A stretch of DNA of 9,154 nucleotides. Origin: Candidatus Omnitrophota bacterium. Lineage in GTDB: Bacteria; Verrucomicrobiota; Verrucomicrobiia; Limisphaerales; UBA1319. A program made the position numbers and the translations under genes. Positions 5,540 through 9,154 of the stretch are shown piece by piece. The stretch is taken from positions 1 to 9,154 of the forward strand of contig JAMCZD010000173.1 in assembly GCA_023473405.1 (NCBI GenBank). The letters are read 5' to 3'. Position 1 is the first letter of the stretch, and each line of letters begins with the position of its first letter. The notes under the pieces were generated by a model that was not told the origin of the DNA, did no database searches, and was given only the letters and a program-made list of their open reading frames with translations.

Positions 5540-6898
5540 ATGAAAACGAACACGAGCGAAAAGGCGACGGTCATGGAGCTTGATACGGCCGCCAGGCTGT
5601 CTCCGGGTAGCACCCAGACCATTAGGCCAACGCCGTCAGTTGAGACGTTTCTCAGCCAAAGCATAGACAGCGCCTATGTCTCTTGGAAGTTGCAGGAGCA
5701 GGTCTTTTCTGAGGCTGACTTGGACATTCTGGCCCGTTTCCTTCGGTCCAATGCGCGCCTCACTCAGCACGAAAAAGTCCGGCAGTTCGAGGTGGCGTTC
5801 TCCGGCTGGCAGGGCTGCAAGCGTTCGGTATTTGTCAATTCCGGGAGCTCGGCAAACCTCGTCCTGGTGAGTGCGTTAAAGGAATTGCGCGGTTGGCGGG
5901 ACGGCGACGAAATCATTGTGCCGGCAGTGACGTGGCCGACCACCATAACACCGGTGCTCCAGTTGGGATTGAAGCCCGTATTCGCCGACATCAACCTGAA
6001 CGATCTGTCCTTCGATTACGACCGGTTGGCCAAACATATTACGCCTCGGACCCGCGCGGTGTTTGTCGCTCACTTGTTGGGATTTCCGGCGGAGATTCCG
6101 CGGCTCAAAGATATTGTCCAGGGCCGGAGCATCGACATCCTGGAAGATTGCTGCGAGTCACTCGGGGCGCAATGTGACGGGAGCAAAGTCGGCAACCTCG
6201 GCATTGGCGGCACGTTCAGCTTCTACTGGGGCCATCACCTGACCACGATCGAGGGAGGAATGATCTGCATGGACAACGAAGACTTATACAAGCTGTGCCT
6301 TTTGAAGCGTTCCCACGGCCTGGCGCGGGAGTTGCCTCCGCAATACCACCGTGCGATACGCACCGCTGAGCCCGATCTCGACTTCAAATTTCTTTTCCTG
6401 ACCGATGGTTACAACGTCCGCAATACGGAATTGGGCGCCTTGATGGGGCTGATCCAGCTTGATCGGCTGAACCGACTCATTGCCCGGCGGAACCGGAACT
6501 ACGCCCGGTTCCTGGCGATCTGCAAAACCTATCCAGACCAGCTCATCACCGTGGAACGATCGGGGATGTCTTCGTTCTGCCTGCCGTTCCTCTTCCGCGA
6601 CCGTGAAGCCAAGGAGGAGTGTGAACGGTGGCTAAGCGCGTCGGGAATCGAGACGCGGCCCCTGATTAGCGGCAACCTTTTGCGTCAGCCGTTTTTGCGC
6701 TCCTATAACCGGCAGGGAGCCTTTCCGAATGCCGATTTTCTTCACACCAATGCGTTTTACATTGGCAATAACCAGTTCGTGAACGAGGAACGACTCGATG
6801 TTTTGGACAGGCTCCTGGCGAGATTCTTCTTGAACCGATCCAAGCACGGACCGATCGAGGTGCCCGTTAATGCAATGACTAAAGAGGCTTGTCCATGA
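5540..6898 (+). CDS. ColD-like PLP-dependent sugar 3-dehydratase (DegT/DnrJ/EryC1/StrS family)
   Basis: This belongs to the sugar aminotransferase superfamily but is probably a dehydratase acting on GDP-4-keto-6-deoxymannose, removing the C3 hydroxyl to give the 3,6-dideoxy ketosugar. Fold type I features are NSGSSANL (100-107) near the PLP phosphate, PAVTWPTT (128-135), and LEDCCESLGA with D203 for the pyridine nitrogen. The PLP lysine is absent: FSFYWGHHLTTIEGG places H232 there, as in ColD and the RfbH/E1 3-dehydrases. The following stretches (GYNVRNTELGALMGLIQLDRL, GIETRPLISGNLLRQP, NAFYIGNNQ) resemble E. coli ColD as I remember it. The cysteine cluster of the iron-sulfur E1 type is missing, favouring ColD over RfbH. 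With 452 residues it carries about 45 extra N-terminal residues; an ATG at 5573 would trim 11. A GGTGA lies before 5540. Gmd two steps upstream supplies the expected substrate. Confidence 0.85.
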   Translation: MKTNTSEKATVMELDTAARLSPGSTQTIRPTPSVETFLSQSIDSAYVSWKLQEQVFSEADLDILARFLRSNARLTQHEKVRQFEVAFSGWQGCKRSVFVNSGSSANLVLVSALKELRGWRDGDEIIVPAVTWPTTITPVLQLGLKPVFADINLNDLSFDYDRLAKHITPRTRAVFVAHLLGFPAEIPRLKDIVQGRSIDILEDCCESLGAQCDGSKVGNLGIGGTFSFYWGHHLTTIEGGMICMDNEDLYKLCLLKRSHGLARELPPQYHRAIRTAEPDLDFKFLFLTDGYNVRNTELGALMGLIQLDRLNRLIARRNRNYARFLAICKTYPDQLITVERSGMSSFCLPFLFRDREAKEECERWLSASGIETRPLISGNLLRQPFLRSYNRQGAFPNADFLHTNAFYIGNNQFVNEERLDVLDRLLARFFLNRSKHGPIEVPVNAMTKEACP

Positions 6899-6972
6899 TC
6901 CAGGCTCGAGGTAAAGATGAAGCGATTATGGCTCTCCCCAATTATGATTTCCCGGAGGACGGGTATGCGTGA
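6895..6972 (+). CDS. Possible 25-residue coupling ORF
   Basis: A short frame starts at an ATG overlapping the stop of the ColD-like gene (ATGA, 6895-6898). It runs 25 codons and ends with TGA at 6970-6972, overlapping the ATG at 6965 of the next gene by eight bases. The peptide begins MIQARGKDEA and ends NYDFPEDGYA; it resembles nothing I know. The arrangement would carry ribosomes from the ColD-like gene to the strong ribosome binding site of the membrane protein. It could instead be the worn 5' end of a lost gene, or chance. Confidence 0.25.
   Translation: MIQARGKDEAIMALPNYDFPEDGYA
6954..6958 (+). promoter_or_regulatory. Shine-Dalgarno deciding the ATG start at 6965
   Basis: GGAGG is separated by six bases from the ATG at 6965, near-ideal spacing. 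The earlier in-frame ATG at 6917 has a weaker GAGG-like site (GAGGT at 6908-6912) and would add 16 residues before the first membrane span. I prefer 6965, but 6917 remains possible. Confidence 0.5.
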
Positions 6973-8683
6973 GGTTCCTCAGCGGCGCACATTTTGGATT
7001 CTCGGCGCGCTATTATTTTTCTGCCTGGTGTTCGCGCACCAAAAGAAGTTTGACAGCGCCACACCGGTATCGCGCCTGGACCTTTTGCATGCCCTCTGGG
7101 AACACCAGTCCTTTTCCATTGACGCCTACCATACCAACACGCCGGACAAGGCCTTTTTTCAGGGACACTACTACAGCGACAAAGCGCCGGGGACTGTGGC
7201 GGTGGCCCTGCCGGCCTTTGCGGTTTCGGCTCAAATCCTGAATTGGGCTAACATACCCCTTGATTCGCCGAAGGGTTGGCTGATTTCCAGTTGGCTGAGC
7301 TGTGCCGGTTCACTGGCCCTGGTCACCGCCATCGGCGGAGTGGCCCTGTATGCCTGGCTGTGCCGTTGGACGTCCGCACGCGCGGCCCTGATCACGGTGT
7401 TGGCCCTCTTTTTGGGCGCGGCGCCGCTCCCCTATTCCACCATGATGTTCTCCCATGCCCTGGTGATCGGGCTGATTTGCATTTGCATGTGGGCGATAGG
7501 GCTGGGGGAAGGGCAAAGGGGCAAGGGCCAAGAGCAGAGGGGGAAGCGCGGGGGGCAAAGTGGGGAGGGCGAAGACCGTGGCGGCAAGGGCGATGAGCAA
7601 AGAGAGAATGGTGAAGAGCAAACTGGAAGCGGCGAAGGGCAAAGGGGGAAGAGCGAAGAGTTATGTGGCAAGGGCGAGGTGGCTAGTGTGCAGAGGGTAG
7701 GATGGGGAGCGGTGAAGGCCACTGAGGTGGAGTTGCTAGCCAGCTCGGAACCGGGGATCGCCAATCGACCGCCGATCGATCATTTAGACCAGCCAATGCA
7801 TCAGACCCGTAACTTAGGGCACGGACAGTGTACTCGCCGCGATGTCTTAGCCGGTTTTGCCGGCGGTTTGGCCTTGGCCAGCGAATTCAGCTCTGGCCTG
7901 GTTATCGTGGGCCTGTTTCTGTGGCTCGCAGCGGAGGATTGGCGCCGCGGTTTCACATTTACCCTGTTGGGGGCGATCCCGCTCCTTCTGGTTCCGGCGT
8001 ATAGCCTGGCTTGTTTTGGTAATCCGTTCATTCTGCCATACAGCCTCCAGGCCAGTTTTCCCCAGATGCGGCAGGGCCTCTATGCCATTCAATGGCCCGA
8101 CGCGCAAACCGCCTGGAACCTGCTCTTTTCACCGGCCCGTGGATTGCTTTTCTGGAGCCCCTTCTTGGTAATGGCTGGTTTTGGATATTGGGCAGTGGCC
8201 GTAACGTCGACGCGCCTGTTCGTGCTTACCTACTTTGTTCCATTGCTGCAAGTGATCGTCATCTCGGGGCGGGTCTGGGATTGGCAGGCGGGGTTTGTGC
8301 TGGGACCGCGGTTGCTTGCGCCGATGTTGCCGCTTTTGGCCCTACCGTGTGCGCTGGGAGTGCGACGGTGGCCCAAGCTCGGCTTAATCCTGGCCGCTTA
8401 TTCGATCGCCATCACCACGATGGCGACGCTGACCGACGCTGCGCCCAATACTATGAATTATAATCCATTGACTGAGTTGCACATTCCGGATATTTTAAAT
8501 ATTGAGCTTTCGCCGAATTTAGGCATGCTTTTTGGCTTTTCACCCTACCTCTCTGCGTTCGCATTTTACGCGATTCTGGGTTTTGGCCTGTGGAGGATTT
8601 TGTGGCAGCAGGGCATGCTAAACAATGACATTATTATCAGTTCAAGAGCAATCATGACATCATGCAATTCAAGGGACTTTTGA
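6965..8683 (+). CDS. Polytopic GT-C-like membrane protein with repeat insertion
   Basis: This is a large inner-membrane protein of about ten hydrophobic segments, 572 residues from the ATG at 6965. After the first span (about 9-25) comes an extracytoplasmic loop with TPVSRLDLLHALWEHQSFSID (33-53) and GHYYSDKAPG (67-76). Similar loops occur in uncharacterised membrane proteins related to PMT/ArnT-type glycosyltransferases. I therefore infer a lipid-linked-sugar glycosyltransferase or similar role, without a known substrate. Between FSHALVIGLICICMWAIGL and RRDVLAGFAGGLALASEF, normally close together, a hydrophilic insertion of about 110 residues (roughly 181-289) begins with eight 7-residue repeats rich in Gly, Glu, Lys and Gln. 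The last residues after LWRILWQQG are coded in AT-richer DNA and may be a recent replacement of the C-terminus. Its position after the ColD-like gene suggests it belongs to the same polysaccharide locus. Confidence 0.7.
   Translation: MREVPQRRTFWILGALLFFCLVFAHQKKFDSATPVSRLDLLHALWEHQSFSIDAYHTNTPDKAFFQGHYYSDKAPGTVAVALPAFAVSAQILNWANIPLDSPKGWLISSWLSCAGSLALVTAIGGVALYAWLCRWTSARAALITVLALFLGAAPLPYSTMMFSHALVIGLICICMWAIGLGEGQRGKGQEQRGKRGGQSGEGEDRGGKGDEQRENGEEQTGSGEGQRGKSEELCGKGEVASVQRVGWGAVKATEVELLASSEPGIANRPPIDHLDQPMHQTRNLGHGQCTRRDVLAGFAGGLALASEFSSGLVIVGLFLWLAAEDWRRGFTFTLLGAIPLLLVPAYSLACFGNPFILPYSLQASFPQMRQGLYAIQWPDAQTAWNLLFSPARGLLFWSPFLVMAGFGYWAVAVTSTRLFVLTYFVPLLQVIVISGRVWDWQAGFVLGPRLLAPMLPLLALPCALGVRRWPKLGLILAAYSIAITTMATLTDAAPNTMNYNPLTELHIPDILNIELSPNLGMLFGFSPYLSAFAFYAILGFGLWRILWQQGMLNNDIIISSRAIMTSCNSRDF
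7505..7672 (+). repeat. 21-bp degenerate coding minisatellite, eight units
   Basis: Eight consecutive 21-base units encode seven-residue repeats: GEGQRGK, GQEQRGK, RGGQSGE, GEDRGGK, GDEQREN, GEEQTGS, GEGQRGK, SEELCGK. Units 1 and 7 share the 14-base string GAAGGGCAAAGGGG exactly 126 bases (six units) apart. The coding strand is strongly purine-biased. All units keep the reading frame of the membrane protein, and the array lies in one hydrophilic loop. Unit divergence suggests an old array; copy number may vary between strains. Confidence 0.8.
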
Positions 8684-9118
8684 AAACAATTATTGTGAAC
8701 AACGACTTGGCCGCCCACGTCCAACCTAGGTTTCTCTTGGGAGGCGTTCATGTATTCCAATGCGTGGGTGAACTCGCAAGCAGTAATGAATCCTACGCCC
8801 AATGTGGCGGTCTAGAGTTGGACTTCTGTCTAATGTATATCGGCGAGATTCACGATTGCATAATCGATGTAAATACCCCTTAAATAATTATGAAGCTTCT
8901 TCGAAAACATCTAACAGTGTATTCTCTTGTTAATTGACAATAATCCGCAAACACGAATGAATTTTGAGGTACAAGCCCTTTTCGTGTCACTCCTAATCAA
9001 CTGTCTGTCCTGTACATAACTAACGCATTGTCATGAGCCTATCCTATTTCAAATCATCTGCCATTTTAAAGTGGTTACTTTTGCGGGAATATTTTCCTAG
9101 CATTGTTTTAGGGTTTGG
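8684..9118. other. Gene-poor, AT-richer region
   Basis: I see no convincing gene here. Two antiparallel open frames, 8662-8883 on + (73 residues) and 8566-8802 on - (78 residues), overlap each other and the end of the membrane-protein gene. Neither has a recognisable domain or good ribosome binding site. Base composition becomes clearly AT-richer, most strongly after about 8880. An imperfect palindrome, TTGTTAATTGACAA, lies at 8927-8940. TTGACA at 8934-8939 has no good -10 at the right distance. No tRNA, terminator with a T-run or CRISPR is visible. Confidence 0.5.
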
Positions 9119-9154
9119 TGAGGTGGACCCCATGTTTCGGACCACGGAGCACGA
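9119..9154. mobile_element. Possible left end of an IS3-family-like element (cut by window end)
   Basis: TGAGGTGGACCCC at 9119-9131, followed by ATGTTTCGGACCA, has the 5'-TG start and the GGACCCC...CGGACC composition of many IS3-family terminal inverted repeats. It follows directly on AT-rich, gene-free DNA. The transposase and the other end would be beyond 9154, so this rests on motif resemblance alone. Confidence 0.3.

Noticed and set aside
5392..5583. Small + strand frame after gmd, from a TTG
   Set aside because: It runs through the inverted-repeat element and into the next gene; the arginine-rich product reflects the GC-rich repeat.
8566..8802. Minus-strand frame of 78 codons near the membrane protein's end
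   Set aside because: It overlaps the coding end of the + strand gene, has no recognised domain or ribosome site, and the opposite strand is equally open.
8934..8962. TTGACA with ATGAAT 17 bases later as a promoter
   Set aside because: The -10 matches only three of six positions, and no gene follows within the window.

Overview
The window is a stretch of bacterial chromosome of moderate to fairly high G+C. It is densely packed on the + strand up to about 8680 and visibly AT-richer and gene-poor after that. A short BlaI-type repressor, a NarL/LuxR-type response regulator, 4-base gene overlaps and long GT-C membrane proteins would suit a free-living Gram-negative such as a verrucomicrobial or related PVC-group soil or water bacterium. 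That is an impression from gene style; there is no marker gene to prove it.

Layout. 213-581: BlaI/MecI-type repressor, without its usual membrane sensor-protease partner. 752-1396: two-domain response regulator, without an adjacent kinase. 1392-1449: a compact control region with two TGTAAACA copies one helical turn apart, directly upstream of a candidate sigma-70 promoter. 1463-5395: four tightly coupled genes (ATGA, ATGA and GTGA junctions) for a Gpi18-like membrane glycosyltransferase, a family-2 glycosyltransferase, a dolichyl-phosphate glucosyl/mannosyltransferase-like enzyme, and GDP-mannose 4,6-dehydratase. 5413-5522: an intergenic inverted-repeat element. 5540-6898: a ColD-like PLP sugar 3-dehydratase with histidine where aminotransferases have lysine. 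6895-6972: a possible 25-residue coupling ORF. 6965-8683: a large GT-C-like membrane protein interrupted by a 21-bp coding minisatellite. 8684-9154: no convincing gene, with a possible IS3-type insertion-sequence end from 9119.

How it may work together. The central genes look like part of a surface-polysaccharide (O-antigen, capsule or exopolysaccharide) locus. Gmd would turn GDP-mannose into GDP-4-keto-6-deoxymannose. The ColD-like enzyme would remove the C3 hydroxyl to give GDP-4-keto-3,6-dideoxymannose, the precursor of colitose-type sugars. The ColC-type epimerase/reductase that completes GDP-colitose is not in the window. The Alg5/DPM-like enzyme would load a sugar on polyprenyl phosphate for the GT-C membrane enzymes, and the other family-2 enzyme would add residues from nucleotide sugars. 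The two regulators upstream may control the operon, but only proximity and the control-region layout support that.

The strongest points for a second look are the predicted 3,6-dideoxysugar branch, the heptad-encoding minisatellite inside a membrane enzyme, the structured element within the operon, and the repeat-plus-promoter module at 1392-1449.
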